Part shown: piece by piece, positions 33,032-41,676 of the stretch
Numbering within the stretch: the first letter of the stretch is position 1
Layout of the letters: each line of letters starts with the position of its first letter
NCBI RefSeq assembly: GCF_042684505.1
Contig: NZ_JBHULT010000006.1
Coordinates: 930,001-994,000 of the forward strand
DNA length: 64,000 nt
Source: Salinimicrobium flavum
Lineage (GTDB): Bacteria; Bacteroidota; Bacteroidia; Flavobacteriales; Flavobacteriaceae
Direction: 5' to 3'
The notes under the pieces: model-generated
What the model was told of the DNA's origin: nothing
The model's input: the letters and a program-made list of their open reading frames with translations, nothing else
Databases searched by the model: none
Position numbers and translations under genes: made by a program

Positions 33032-34279
33032 ATGAGAAAACTTTTATTCTTGATGGTGTTTGCACTGGCAAGCGCCGTAACCTATGCCGGCGGTTATCGG
33101 GTAAGTGTCCAGGGGCAGCGTGCGCTTGCCATGGGGCACACCGGGGTTGCCGTTGTTAACAGTGCCGAACTGGGCTTCTTTAACCCTGCGGGACTGGTAT
33201 ATCTTGAAGATCAACTTACTATTTCTGCCGGGGTGAGCGCCGTTTTTTCTGACGTGGCCTGGCAAAATGAAGATACCGGGCAGATCCACCGTACAGATAA
33301 TCCTGCAGGAACCCCATTCTATTTCAATGCAGCCTATAAACTTAAAGACTGGATGTCCCTGGGCCTAAGTATCTACACTCCTTATGGTAGCACCGTTAAG
33401 TGGGAGGATGACTGGGCCGGTTCTCACCTGGTGAATAATATTGAACTTCAGGCGATCTATATTCAGCCTTTGGTTTCTTTCAAAGTTGCCAATTTCCTGA
33501 GCATCGGGGGTGGGCCAATCTTCGTGACAGGATCTGTTAACTTTAATCGTAACCTTACCCGTACCCTTACCGATACTGAAGGGAACCGTTCTAATGTTAC
33601 CATTGATGCCTCGGGTGTTAATGAGTGGGGTTGGTCTGTAGGGGCTATGTTCACGGCTACTGAAGATCTTCGTGTTGGAGTGAACTATCGTTCTGAGATC
33701 ATTATGAATGCTGAAGGCGGGGATGCAGATTTCGAAAATGTTCCCAACTCCCCTCTTTTGCCATACAGCGATACTTCATTTAGCGCCGAGTTGCCTTTGC
33801 CGGCCGAACTTACTGTAGGATTGTCCTACCAGTTCAATGATAAATGGCTTTTTGCTTTTGATTTCAACCGCACTTTCTGGGAAGTGTATGAATCTTTGGA
33901 TATCAGATTTGCTAACGGAACCGTTTCAAAAAATGCCCGCAACTATGAAGACTCCAATACCTGGAGATTTGGGGCTCAGTATAACGCTACCGATAAACTG
34001 GTGCTTCGTGCCGGATATTACTTAGACGAATCCCCCGTGCAACCCGGATATTTCGCACCCGAAACTCCGCGAAATGATTCTATGGGCTTCACCGCAGGTC
34101 TGTCTCTTGATGTGACTTCAAGACTCGCAATTGACGCTTCTTTTGCCTATATAAGATTTGATGAGATTGATGCTTCTTATGATCATTACGTTGATGAGAA
34201 TGGACAAAATGTACCTTTTGGAGGTACCTATAAATCTGTGGCCTTTATTCCCGGACTAGGGGTGACTTACAAACTTTAA
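33032..34279 (+). CDS. OmpP1/FadL family outer-membrane transporter
   Basis: FadL-type 14-stranded barrels take hydrophobic compounds such as long-chain fatty acids across the outer membrane. This protein has 415 residues, a signal peptide (about 1-19), the N-terminal hatch NPAGLVYL-type motif (ELGFFNPAGL) and the family sequence SLGLSIYTPYGSTVKWEDDW. The last strand ends in GVTYKL. It is followed at 17 bases by a lipoprotein of the SGNH hydrolase family, suggesting joint work on lipids or esters. Confidence 0.92.
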   Translation: MRKLLFLMVFALASAVTYAGGYRVSVQGQRALAMGHTGVAVVNSAELGFFNPAGLVYLEDQLTISAGVSAVFSDVAWQNEDTGQIHRTDNPAGTPFYFNAAYKLKDWMSLGLSIYTPYGSTVKWEDDWAGSHLVNNIELQAIYIQPLVSFKVANFLSIGGGPIFVTGSVNFNRNLTRTLTDTEGNRSNVTIDASGVNEWGWSVGAMFTATEDLRVGVNYRSEIIMNAEGGDADFENVPNSPLLPYSDTSFSAELPLPAELTVGLSYQFNDKWLFAFDFNRTFWEVYESLDIRFANGTVSKNARNYEDSNTWRFGAQYNATDKLVLRAGYYLDESPVQPGYFAPETPRNDSMGFTAGLSLDVTSRLAIDASFAYIRFDEIDASYDHYVDENGQNVPFGGTYKSVAFIPGLGVTYKL

Positions 34280-34296
34280 TAAAAAGATCCTATACA

Positions 34297-35928
34297 ATGA
34301 AAAACTATATAAAATATATCGGGATACTTGCCCTTGGAATGGTGGCCTGTGAGCCCGATTTCGAAAATCCGGTAGATGCTAATGACGCATATACCAGTGG
34401 GGATGCCGATTTTTCTAATTTTGTGGCAATAGGAAATTCCATTACTTCGGGATATGCAGATAATGCTTTGTACATAACTGCCCAGGAAGCTTCTTATCCT
34501 AACATTCTTGCCAATCAATTTGCAAAAGCCGGTGGAGGCGACTTCACTCAGCCATTAATGGCTGATAATTACGGTGGACTTTTGCTGAATGGAAATCAAA
34601 TCGAAGGTTTTGATACGAGATTAGTTTTGGCTTTTGACGCTGAAGGGAATGCAATGCCCAAAAATTTAGATGCTACGCCTACTACCGAAGTAACCAATGT
34701 CCTTACAGGGCCCTTCAACAATATGGGGGTGCCAGGAATGAAAAGTTTTCACCTGTTTGCAGAAGGTTATGGAAATGCAGCGGGAGTGGAAGCCGGCCAG
34801 GCAAATCCTTATTTTGCCCGTTTTGCCTCCTCTCCCAATGCAACTATTCTTGAGGATGCAATAGCTCAAAATCCAACCTTCTTTAGTCTATGGATAGGCA
34901 AGAACGATATTTTAAGCTTTGCTACTTCAGGTGGGGCAGGAGTAGTCCAGACCGCCACCGAAAGCCCGGCTAATTACGGGAGTAATGATATTACGAATCC
35001 AATGGTTTTTGCCGGGGTATATTCCCAAGTGGTAGACGATTTGATAGCAGCTGGTGCCGAAGAAGGAGTGGTGAATGCCGTTCCTGATGTTACCGTAGCA
35101 CCTTTCTTTACCAGGGTGCCTTATGCGCCGCTTAGCCCTGCAGATCCTGATTTTGGACCTATGATCCCTGCGTTGAATGAAAGTTTTGCCGGTCTTAACC
35201 AGATCATCTCCGCAGTAAGAGGAACGCAGGAATTTGATGCTGAAGGCAACAAGATCGCTGAAACCGAATATACCATAGAATTTAACCCGGCAGGTGCGAG
35301 TCCTTTAGTGATAATAGATGAAGCCCTTACAGATATTTCTATGCAAATTAAGGGAGCATTGATGCAGGCCGGTTATCCTGAGGCCCTGGCAGAACAGTAT
35401 GGAGTACAATTCGGGCAGGCAAGACAAGCCACAGCTGACGACAGAGTACTGTTGACCAGTGCAGGTGCAATTGCAGAGGTGAATATGGCAGCTGTACAGG
35501 CGTGGATGCTGGCAGGACTGCCACAGGAACAGGCAGGTCAACTGGCTGTAACAGGCATCACTTTCCCAATGAAAGATGAGCTGGTACTCACAGAAGATGA
35601 AGTTAACATGCTTAATACTGCACGTATGGCCTTTAACACTTCAATACAGGGAATCGCCCAGCAAAAAGGTTTGGCCTATGTGGATGTCAATGAGATTATC
35701 CAGCAAATGGCTACCGGTGGGATCCCATATGACGGGGGACTTGTAACCGCAGAATTTGTCACCGGAGGAGCTTTTTCTTTAGATGGTATTCATCTCACCC
35801 CAAGAGGTTCAGCCATACTTGCAAATAGAATGATAGACGCTATCAATGCAAAATATGGCGCTACCGTTCCGAAAGTTAATGTGGGTAACTACGGAACTAT
35901 TACTGTAAGCAATGATGTAGCTCAATAG
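34297..35928 (+). CDS. SGNH/GDSL-family hydrolase lipoprotein
   Basis: The 543-residue protein has a lipoprotein signal with lipobox Cys18 (GMVAC). Catalytic residues of the SGNH fold are visible: Ser48 in AIGNSITSG (block I), Asn in WIGKNDIL (block III) and Asp496 with His499 in LDGIHLTPRG (block V). Between blocks III and V there is a long Ala/Gln-rich helical insertion (about residues 330-440). It is probably anchored to the outer membrane and hydrolyses lipid or carbohydrate esters; the substrate is unknown. It forms a two-gene unit with the FadL-type channel. Confidence 0.87.
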   Translation: MKNYIKYIGILALGMVACEPDFENPVDANDAYTSGDADFSNFVAIGNSITSGYADNALYITAQEASYPNILANQFAKAGGGDFTQPLMADNYGGLLLNGNQIEGFDTRLVLAFDAEGNAMPKNLDATPTTEVTNVLTGPFNNMGVPGMKSFHLFAEGYGNAAGVEAGQANPYFARFASSPNATILEDAIAQNPTFFSLWIGKNDILSFATSGGAGVVQTATESPANYGSNDITNPMVFAGVYSQVVDDLIAAGAEEGVVNAVPDVTVAPFFTRVPYAPLSPADPDFGPMIPALNESFAGLNQIISAVRGTQEFDAEGNKIAETEYTIEFNPAGASPLVIIDEALTDISMQIKGALMQAGYPEALAEQYGVQFGQARQATADDRVLLTSAGAIAEVNMAAVQAWMLAGLPQEQAGQLAVTGITFPMKDELVLTEDEVNMLNTARMAFNTSIQGIAQQKGLAYVDVNEIIQQMATGGIPYDGGLVTAEFVTGGAFSLDGIHLTPRGSAILANRMIDAINAKYGATVPKVNVGNYGTITVSNDVAQ

Positions 35929-35949
35929 TATATGTTCTTTAAATATTTA

Positions 35950-35975
35950 AAACGCCGGATAACCTCCGGCGTTTT
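35950..35975 (+). terminator. Terminator after the SGNH lipoprotein gene
   Basis: Stem AAACGCCGGA / TCCGGCGTTT with a five-base loop followed by TT and a T-rich stretch. Confidence 0.85.
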
Positions 35976-35995
35976 TCTTTTGGAAAAATCGTATA

Positions 35996-36011
35996 TTGGT
36001 TTTAAAACCAA
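35996..36011. promoter_or_regulatory. Perfect 16-bp palindrome before the holin-like gene
   Basis: TTGGTTTTAAAACCAA is a perfect inverted repeat ending three bases before the ATG at 36015, overlapping where the ribosome would bind. It could be an operator or a weak hairpin; the AT core makes it unstable as RNA. Confidence 0.3.
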
Positions 36012-36014
36012 CCT

Positions 36015-36356
36015 ATGACTTTTATATTGCGAATTCTGTTAACGGCCGTAGTGGTCGTTTTTCTTGCCAAATTCCTACCGGGGGTGACCGTTGCAGGTTA
36101 CCTTACTGCTATAATTGTGGCCCTGGTGTTGGCGCTTCTCAATTTTATTGTAAAACCGGTATTGATCTTACTTACCCTGCCGGTCACCATTCTTACCCTT
36201 GGCTTGTTCCTTATTGTGATCAATGCCATTATCATTCTGCTGGTTGATGCCTTTGTAAGTGGTTTTGATGTGTCGGGATTCTGGATCGCGTTGCTCTTTA
36301 GCGTCCTTTTATCTATTTTTCAATCCTTGTTCTACTCCATTGCCGAAAAGAAATAA
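36015..36356 (+). CDS. Phage-holin-IV-type membrane protein (chromosomal)
   Basis: This 113-residue, very hydrophobic protein has four predicted helices and the family motif ALLNFIVKPVLILLTLPVTILTLGLFL. It belongs to the Mycobacterial-type 4TMS holin superfamily, whose members are widespread chromosomal genes with no proven lysis function. There are no other phage genes here, so a holin role is unlikely. Confidence 0.87.
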   Translation: MTFILRILLTAVVVVFLAKFLPGVTVAGYLTAIIVALVLALLNFIVKPVLILLTLPVTILTLGLFLIVINAIIILLVDAFVSGFDVSGFWIALLFSVLLSIFQSLFYSIAEKK

Positions 36357-36384
36357 AGCCTTCTGAATTTCAGGTTTTTGAAAC

Positions 36385-36415
36385 TTTGCTTGCTCTTAAA
36401 AAAGTTGTACTTTTG
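36385..36415 (+). promoter_or_regulatory. Promoter of trigger factor
   Basis: TTTG (36385-36388), 19 nt, then TACTTTTG (36408-36415). The tig ATG follows after 26 nt. This is one of the clearest promoters in the window. Confidence 0.8.
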
Positions 36416-36441
36416 CAAACCAATTTTTATAAGAGTTTATA

Positions 36442-37764
36442 ATGAATATAACGAGAGAGAATATCGATGAGCTGAATGCGGTAGTGAAGGTAGATATTAC
36501 CAAAGAAGACTACAGTGGCAAAGTTGAAAAGGTCTTAAAGGATTACCGTAAGAATGCCAATATTCCCGGTTTCAGGAAAGGGCATGTGCCTATGGGAATG
36601 GTGAAGAAACAGTATGGGAAGGCAGTATTGGTTGATGAAGTGAACAAATTACTTCAGGACGCCCTCAACAAATATCTTACCGAAGAGAAACTTGATGTTC
36701 TTGGAAATCCGTTGCCTAAAGAGCAGGAGAATTTTGACTGGGACAACGACACCTATACTTTTGAATTTGAATTGGGGCTTTCTCCGCAGTTCGAAGTAAG
36801 TCTGGAGAATAAGGAACCTATCACCCATTATAAGATCGTAGCCGGTGAGGAGATGGTTGAGAACCAGGTGAAAACCCTTCAGAAGCAGTATGGGAAACTT
36901 ATCTCTAAAGAAGTAGCTGAGGAAGGTGACCAGGTAACGGGTACCTTTAAGAATGAAGAGGAGGGTATTGAAGCCAAAGCAACATTACCCATAGAAAAAA
37001 TAAAAGGCAAGAAGAACAAAGATAAATTCATTGGGGCCAAAGCCGGTGATGTGATCACTGTAAAGACCAAAGGGCTTTTTGAAGATGATCACGACCTTAT
37101 GGAATTCCTTCAGGTAGAGCATGATAAGGCACACGATCTTGATGTGGAGGTGGAATTCACCGTTTCTGAGATCAACCAGCAGGAGTTGGCAGATCTTGAC
37201 CAGGAACTGTTTGATAAGCTCTTCGGAAAAGGGGAAGTAACTTCGGTAACCGAACTTAAAGATAAGATCAAAGAAGATGCTGCCAAACAATTCGGGCAGC
37301 AGGGCGACCAGCAATTGCTTAACGATGTGACCGAAATGCTTATTGAAAACACCAGGTTCGACCTTCCGAAGGAATTCCTTCAGAAGTGGATACAGACTGC
37401 AGGAGAAAAAGAGCTTTCAGAAGAAGAAGCCCGTGAGGAATATGAGAAAAGCGAAAAAGGACTTAGATTTCAGTTAATTGAAGGGAAGTTGATAGCTGAT
37501 CATAAACTCGAAGTAAAATTCGAGGATCTTAAAGCTTTCGCCAAAGACCGTATCAGGGAACAAATGGCCCAGTTTGGACAGATGAACCCGGAGGAAAAAG
37601 AACTGGATGATATCGCTGCCCGTATCCTTTCACGCCAGGATGAGGTGAAACGCCTTTCTGAGCAGTTGATGAACCAGAAACTACTTGAGCTTTACAAAGA
37701 GAAAGTAAACCTTGAGGAGAAAGAGGTAACATATGAAGAATTTGTTAAAGAAGTTTATCAATAG
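36442..37764 (+). CDS. tig: Trigger factor (ribosome-associated chaperone)
   Basis: Trigger factor binds at the ribosome exit and shields nascent chains. The 440-residue protein has the ribosome-docking signature GFRKGHVP (43-50) in the N-domain and long helical arms at the C-terminus (about 250-440). The middle domain (about 150-235) corresponds to the FKBP-type prolyl isomerase domain but the aromatic active-site pattern is hard to recognise, as in other Bacteroidota, so isomerase activity is doubtful. It precedes clpP and clpX, the common tig-clpP-clpX order, but a terminator separates it from clpP. Confidence 0.94.
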   Translation: MNITRENIDELNAVVKVDITKEDYSGKVEKVLKDYRKNANIPGFRKGHVPMGMVKKQYGKAVLVDEVNKLLQDALNKYLTEEKLDVLGNPLPKEQENFDWDNDTYTFEFELGLSPQFEVSLENKEPITHYKIVAGEEMVENQVKTLQKQYGKLISKEVAEEGDQVTGTFKNEEEGIEAKATLPIEKIKGKKNKDKFIGAKAGDVITVKTKGLFEDDHDLMEFLQVEHDKAHDLDVEVEFTVSEINQQELADLDQELFDKLFGKGEVTSVTELKDKIKEDAAKQFGQQGDQQLLNDVTEMLIENTRFDLPKEFLQKWIQTAGEKELSEEEAREEYEKSEKGLRFQLIEGKLIADHKLEVKFEDLKAFAKDRIREQMAQFGQMNPEEKELDDIAARILSRQDEVKRLSEQLMNQKLLELYKEKVNLEEKEVTYEEFVKEVYQ

Positions 37765-37793
37765 AACTTTTATAAATTAATACTTATATCTTT

Positions 37794-37829
37794 AAGGCGT
37801 TAGACCAAATGCGGGATAACGCCTTTTTT
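37794..37829 (+). terminator. Terminator after trigger factor
   Basis: Stem AAGGCGTTA / TAACGCCTT with a 14-base loop and a T-run. It separates tig from clpP-clpX. Confidence 0.75.
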
Positions 37830-37901
37830 GGCAACTAAAAAAGGGACGGTTTTAGGCCCGAAAAACCTTTTTAAACCGGTTAAACAGAAAATACATTTTA
37901 A

Positions 37902-38576
37902 ATGGATTACGGAAAAGAATTTGAGAAATATGCTACCAAACATCACGGTATCAACAGTAACTATTACAACAAGATCGTTAGCAGCATGAACCCTATGGGG
38001 ATGACCCCGAATATCATTGAAGAAAGGCAGATGAACATTGCCATATTCGATGTTTTCTCCAGGCTGATGATGGACCGTATTATCTTCCTGGGTACTGCTA
38101 TCAATGACCAGGTAGCCAACATTATTCAGGCACAATTGTTGTTCCTTGAGAGTACAGATGCCTCCAAGGATATTCAGATATATATCAACTCTCCGGGAGG
38201 AGGGGTTTATGCAGGCCTCGGGATCTATGATACGATGCAGTTCATCAAACCCGACGTTGCAACGATCTGTACAGGAATGGCGGCTTCAATGGGAGCGGTT
38301 TTATTATGTGCCGGTGAAAAAGGAAAACGAAGCGGACTGCCGCATTCACGTGTGATGATCCACCAGCCGTTAGGTGGGGCACAGGGGCAGGCCAGTGATA
38401 TTGAAATCACCGCCCGTGAGATCCTTACCCTTAAAAAGGAATTATATGAGATCATCGCAAAACACTCCGGCCAATCTTATGACAAGATTGAAAATGACAG
38501 TGACCGGGACTATTGGATGAAGGCCGATAAGGCCCTTGAATATGGAATGATTGATGAAGTTTTATCAAGAACCTAA
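37902..38576 (+). CDS. clpP: ATP-dependent Clp protease proteolytic subunit
   Basis: ClpP forms the tetradecameric serine protease chamber served by ClpX. The 224-residue protein has catalytic Ser129 in GMAASMGA and His154 in MIHQPLGG, plus the handle region that follows. The N-terminal extension of about 30 residues before the conserved core is longer than in E. coli and may be processed. clpX follows 64 bases downstream. Confidence 0.96.
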   Translation: MDYGKEFEKYATKHHGINSNYYNKIVSSMNPMGMTPNIIEERQMNIAIFDVFSRLMMDRIIFLGTAINDQVANIIQAQLLFLESTDASKDIQIYINSPGGGVYAGLGIYDTMQFIKPDVATICTGMAASMGAVLLCAGEKGKRSGLPHSRVMIHQPLGGAQGQASDIEITAREILTLKKELYEIIAKHSGQSYDKIENDSDRDYWMKADKALEYGMIDEVLSRT

Positions 38577-38640
38577 AAGTTCTTTTTAGAAGAATGTAGA
38601 GATAAAGTTTTCGTGCCGCGAAAACTGCAATAAAAAATTT

Positions 38641-39873
38641 ATGGCGAAAGAAGAATTAGAATGTTCCTTTTGTGGAAGGAAAAAACCGGAAACCAATTTG
38701 CTCATCGCAGGCCTGGACGCACATATTTGTGACCGCTGTATTGAGCAGGCGCACGGTATTGTTATTGAAGAATCAAAACAGGAGGGGAGCAGTGAGCTAT
38801 CTTCAGAACTTAAATTAAGAAAGCCACAGGCTATAAAGTCTTTTCTTGACCAGTATGTAATAGGCCAGGAACACACTAAAAAAGTACTTTCTGTAGCGGT
38901 GTACAATCATTATAAAAGATTGCTGCAACCGGTGACAGATGATGATATTGAGATCCAGAAAAGTAACATAATCATGGTTGGGGAGACCGGTACCGGTAAG
39001 ACCCTTATGGCCAAGACCATTGCCAAAATGCTCAATGTACCGCTTGCCATCGTTGATGCCACCGTATTGACCGAGGCAGGATACGTGGGGGAGGATGTGG
39101 AAAGTATCCTTACCAGATTACTACAGGCTGCAGATTATAACCTTGAAAAAGCACAACACGGTATCGTCTTCATAGATGAGATCGATAAGATTGCCCGTAA
39201 AAGCGACAACCCTTCAATCACACGTGATGTATCTGGCGAAGGGGTACAACAGGCTTTACTGAAACTTTTGGAAGGGACCACGGTGAATGTACCGCCCAAA
39301 GGAGGTAGAAAACACCCTGATCAAAAATTCATCGAGGTAGATACAGAGAACATCCTGTTTGTAACCGGTGGTGCCTTTGACGGGATTGAACGCAACATCA
39401 GCAAAAGGCTTAATATGCAGGCTGTTGGCTTTAGTGCCTCCAAGACCGATGATGCCATTGAACGTGAGAACCTTCTTAAGTATATAATCCCTAAAGACCT
39501 GAAGGATTTTGGACTTATTCCTGAGATCATAGGGCGTTTGCCGGTGCTTACCCATATGAACCCACTCGATAAGAAAACCCTTCGTTCAATTTTGACCGAA
39601 CCTAAAAATGCCATTATCAAGCAGTATCAAAAACTGTTCGAGATGGATAATATTGAGTTTACCATTGAAGATGAGGCACTTGATTTTATTGTAGATAAGG
39701 CGATAGAATATAAACTGGGGGCACGTGGGTTGCGTTCCCTTTGTGAAGCCATCCTTACAGATGCCATGTTTGAAATGCCTGAAGGCAAGAATAACAAACT
39801 GGTTGTTGACAGGGAGTATGCTGAAGAGAAACTGGATAAATCCGGAATCAAACGGTTGAAAGCGGTTTCCTGA
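38641..39873 (+). CDS. clpX: ATP-dependent Clp protease ATPase subunit ClpX
   Basis: ClpX is the AAA+ unfoldase that feeds substrates to ClpP. It has 410 residues, an N-terminal zinc-binding domain with Cys8, Cys11, Cys30 and Cys33, Walker A GETGTGKT, Walker B FIDEIDK and the sensor/pore regions (GYVGEDVE). The linkage with clpP fits the normal ClpXP complex. Confidence 0.97.
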   Translation: MAKEELECSFCGRKKPETNLLIAGLDAHICDRCIEQAHGIVIEESKQEGSSELSSELKLRKPQAIKSFLDQYVIGQEHTKKVLSVAVYNHYKRLLQPVTDDDIEIQKSNIIMVGETGTGKTLMAKTIAKMLNVPLAIVDATVLTEAGYVGEDVESILTRLLQAADYNLEKAQHGIVFIDEIDKIARKSDNPSITRDVSGEGVQQALLKLLEGTTVNVPPKGGRKHPDQKFIEVDTENILFVTGGAFDGIERNISKRLNMQAVGFSASKTDDAIERENLLKYIIPKDLKDFGLIPEIIGRLPVLTHMNPLDKKTLRSILTEPKNAIIKQYQKLFEMDNIEFTIEDEALDFIVDKAIEYKLGARGLRSLCEAILTDAMFEMPEGKNNKLVVDREYAEEKLDKSGIKRLKAVS

Positions 39874-39893
39874 CAATCGATCTATAGAATTAT

Positions 39894-39923
39894 AAAAAAG
39901 TCATCCCCCGGGATGACTTTTTT
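39894..39923 (+). terminator. Terminator after clpX
   Basis: Inverted repeat GTCATCCC / GGGATGAC flanked by A6 and T6 tracts. Confidence 0.85.
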
Positions 39924-39966
39924 ATTTTTATTTGGGCAGCAGGCTTTTCTTTTCTCGTGACAAATT

Positions 39967-39981
39967 TCTAACTTAGTTAGA
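39967..39981. promoter_or_regulatory. Inverted repeat overlapping the putative promoter of the VOC operon
   Basis: TCTAAC-TTA-GTTAGA is a perfect 6-bp inverted repeat with a 3-bp spacer, 24 nt before the VOC ATG. It overlaps TAACTTAG, one base away from the -7 consensus, so a repressor bound here would block transcription. No regulator gene is adjacent. Confidence 0.4.
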
Positions 39982-40005
39982 TAAGCAACTGTAAACCAAT
40001 AACAA

Positions 40006-40446
40006 ATGGCGATTTTAAATCCTTATCTGACTTTTCCCGGCAACTGCGAGGAGGCTTTTAAATTCTACAGATCAGTATTGGGTGGGGAATTCGAATATCT
40101 CGGAAGATTTTCTGAGATTCCCGAAAACCAAGGAATGATAATTCCTAAAGAGCACAAGAACAAGATCATGCACGTATCCTTGCCAGTAGGCCATGGCAAC
40201 TCTCTGATGGGTAGTGATACGACGGGTGAAATGGGTCCGGCACTGGTGATAGGAAATAATTTTTCCGTTTCTCTCGGTCTTGACAGCAAAGAAGAGACAG
40301 ATCGGATTTTTAATGGTCTTTCTAAAGGTGGAAATGTGATCATGCCTGTTGGTGATGTCTTTTGGGGAAGCTACTACGGGATGTTCACAGATAAATTTGG
40401 TGTCAACTGGATGGTGAGTTATACCAAAGAGGAAAACAAAAATTAA
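40006..40446 (+). CDS. VOC-superfamily (PhnB/glyoxalase-like) protein
   Basis: The 146-residue protein has the paired beta-alpha-beta-beta-beta modules of the vicinal-oxygen-chelate fold, with the start LNPYLTFPGNCEEAFKFYRS typical of PhnB-like proteins. This branch lacks proven activity in most species. It is followed by SRPBCC and DinB genes at 24 and 33 bases, forming a small operon of domains often seen in stress or detoxification islands. Confidence 0.88.
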   Translation: MAILNPYLTFPGNCEEAFKFYRSVLGGEFEYLGRFSEIPENQGMIIPKEHKNKIMHVSLPVGHGNSLMGSDTTGEMGPALVIGNNFSVSLGLDSKEETDRIFNGLSKGGNVIMPVGDVFWGSYYGMFTDKFGVNWMVSYTKEENKN

Positions 40447-40470
40447 AATCTTATAAATGAACATTTATTC

Positions 40471-40926
40471 ATGGAGAAACTTAAAATAAGTACCGCTATC
40501 CAGATTGCAAGGCCGGTGAACGATGTCTTTGAGGCAATTCTGGAGCCCGATAATATGTCTAATTATTTTATTGCTGAAAGTTCGGGAAGGATGGAAGAGG
40601 GGAAAACCCTGCAATGGAAATTCCCGGAATTTGATGAGTGGGTTGAAATAGAGGTAGTAGAGATCACTACAGATGAATATATTTCCTTTCAATGGGAAGG
40701 GTCAAAAGATAAAAAACTGTTGGTAGAAATCACCCTGCTACCCATGAACGGGAATTCCACCCTTGCGAGAGTGACCGAAGGGGAAATGGAACCGGATGAA
40801 ACCGGAATCAAGTGGCTGGCCCAGAATACTGAGGGATGGGCCAATTTCCTGGCCTGCCTAAAAGCATATTTAGAGCACGGGATAAATTTGCGCAAAGGTG
40901 CTTTTGAATTCCTGAAGGTTAATTAA
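40471..40926 (+). CDS. SRPBCC (AHSA1/START-like) domain protein
   Basis: This 151-residue protein has the ligand-cavity fold of the AHSA1 branch, with ISTAIQIARPVNDVFEAI at the start and the C-terminal helix GWANFLACLKAYLEHGINLR. Family members bind hydrophobic ligands or act as cyclases or co-chaperones, but no function is assigned to this subgroup. It lies between the VOC and DinB genes in one operon. Confidence 0.87.
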   Translation: MEKLKISTAIQIARPVNDVFEAILEPDNMSNYFIAESSGRMEEGKTLQWKFPEFDEWVEIEVVEITTDEYISFQWEGSKDKKLLVEITLLPMNGNSTLARVTEGEMEPDETGIKWLAQNTEGWANFLACLKAYLEHGINLRKGAFEFLKVN

Positions 40927-40959
40927 TTCCTTCAACCTGCCCGAAATAATTTAAAGTGA

Positions 40960-41529
40960 ATGAAAATTCAATCTATCGTTTTGTTGGGGGAACTCAGAGA
41001 GCTGACCCTGAAAAATATTGTTGTTCCTGAAGAATTAAAAAATAAGTCTTCAGGAACACTTAATTACAGAACCGCTCCTGCTTCCTGGACAGCTCTCGAA
41101 TGTATCGAACATCTTAACTTCTATGGAGACTATTACCTGTCCGAGATTGGGAAACAGACCGACACTTCCCCTTTTCCTGCAGAGGAGATCTTTAAGAGCG
41201 GCAGGTTAGGGAATTACTTCGCAAAGAGTATGCGTCCTGGTCAGGAATCAAGGAAGATGAAAACTTTGAAAAGTTCGAATCCGCTGGGAAAGGTCATTGG
41301 TAAGGAGGTAATAGATCATTTTATAGAAGATCAGAATAAAATACTGGACCTTTTAAAAAAAGCAGAAAGGGTTAGCCTCACCCGTACAAAAACCGGGACC
41401 AGTATAGCTGGCTGGATCAAACTTCGGCTGGGTGATACCCTTAGAGTGGTGATCTATCACAATCAAAGACACCTGCTGCAGGCACAAAGGGCAGTGCAAA
41501 GTTTCAATACCTCAGCCGCACCGGTGTAA
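40960..41529 (+). CDS. DinB-family four-helix protein
   Basis: The 189-residue protein belongs to the DinB/YfiT-like metal-dependent superfamily; the metal-binding histidines are visible in ALECIEHLNFYGDYY, in IDHFIEDQN and in YHNQRHLLQAQRA. Several members are thiol transferases (bacillithiol, mycothiol), but this organism's thiol is unknown. It is the last gene of the VOC-SRPBCC-DinB operon and converges on groEL through a shared terminator. Confidence 0.87.
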   Translation: MKIQSIVLLGELRELTLKNIVVPEELKNKSSGTLNYRTAPASWTALECIEHLNFYGDYYLSEIGKQTDTSPFPAEEIFKSGRLGNYFAKSMRPGQESRKMKTLKSSNPLGKVIGKEVIDHFIEDQNKILDLLKKAERVSLTRTKTGTSIAGWIKLRLGDTLRVVIYHNQRHLLQAQRAVQSFNTSAAPV

Positions 41530-41585
41530 AAATAAGATGCTTCAAAAAGATCTTTTTGTAAGACACTGTCTTTTGAAGGTATCGC

Positions 41586-41620
41586 AAAAAAAACCCGCTT
41601 CAGCAAAGAAGCGGGTTTTA
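41586..41620. terminator. Bidirectional terminator between DinB gene and groEL
   Basis: Stem AAAACCCGCTTC / GAAGCGGGTTTT with a six-base loop and A/T runs on both sides, placed between two convergent genes. Confidence 0.85.
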
Positions 41621-41676
41621 TATTCTAACTTAAGATTTGAGTATAAAAATCTCAATACTCATATCTCAATTCTATT

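Noticed and set aside
36015..36356. Phage holin as a sign of a prophage
   Set aside because: No integrase, capsid, lysin or att-like repeats nearby, and neighbours are core genes.
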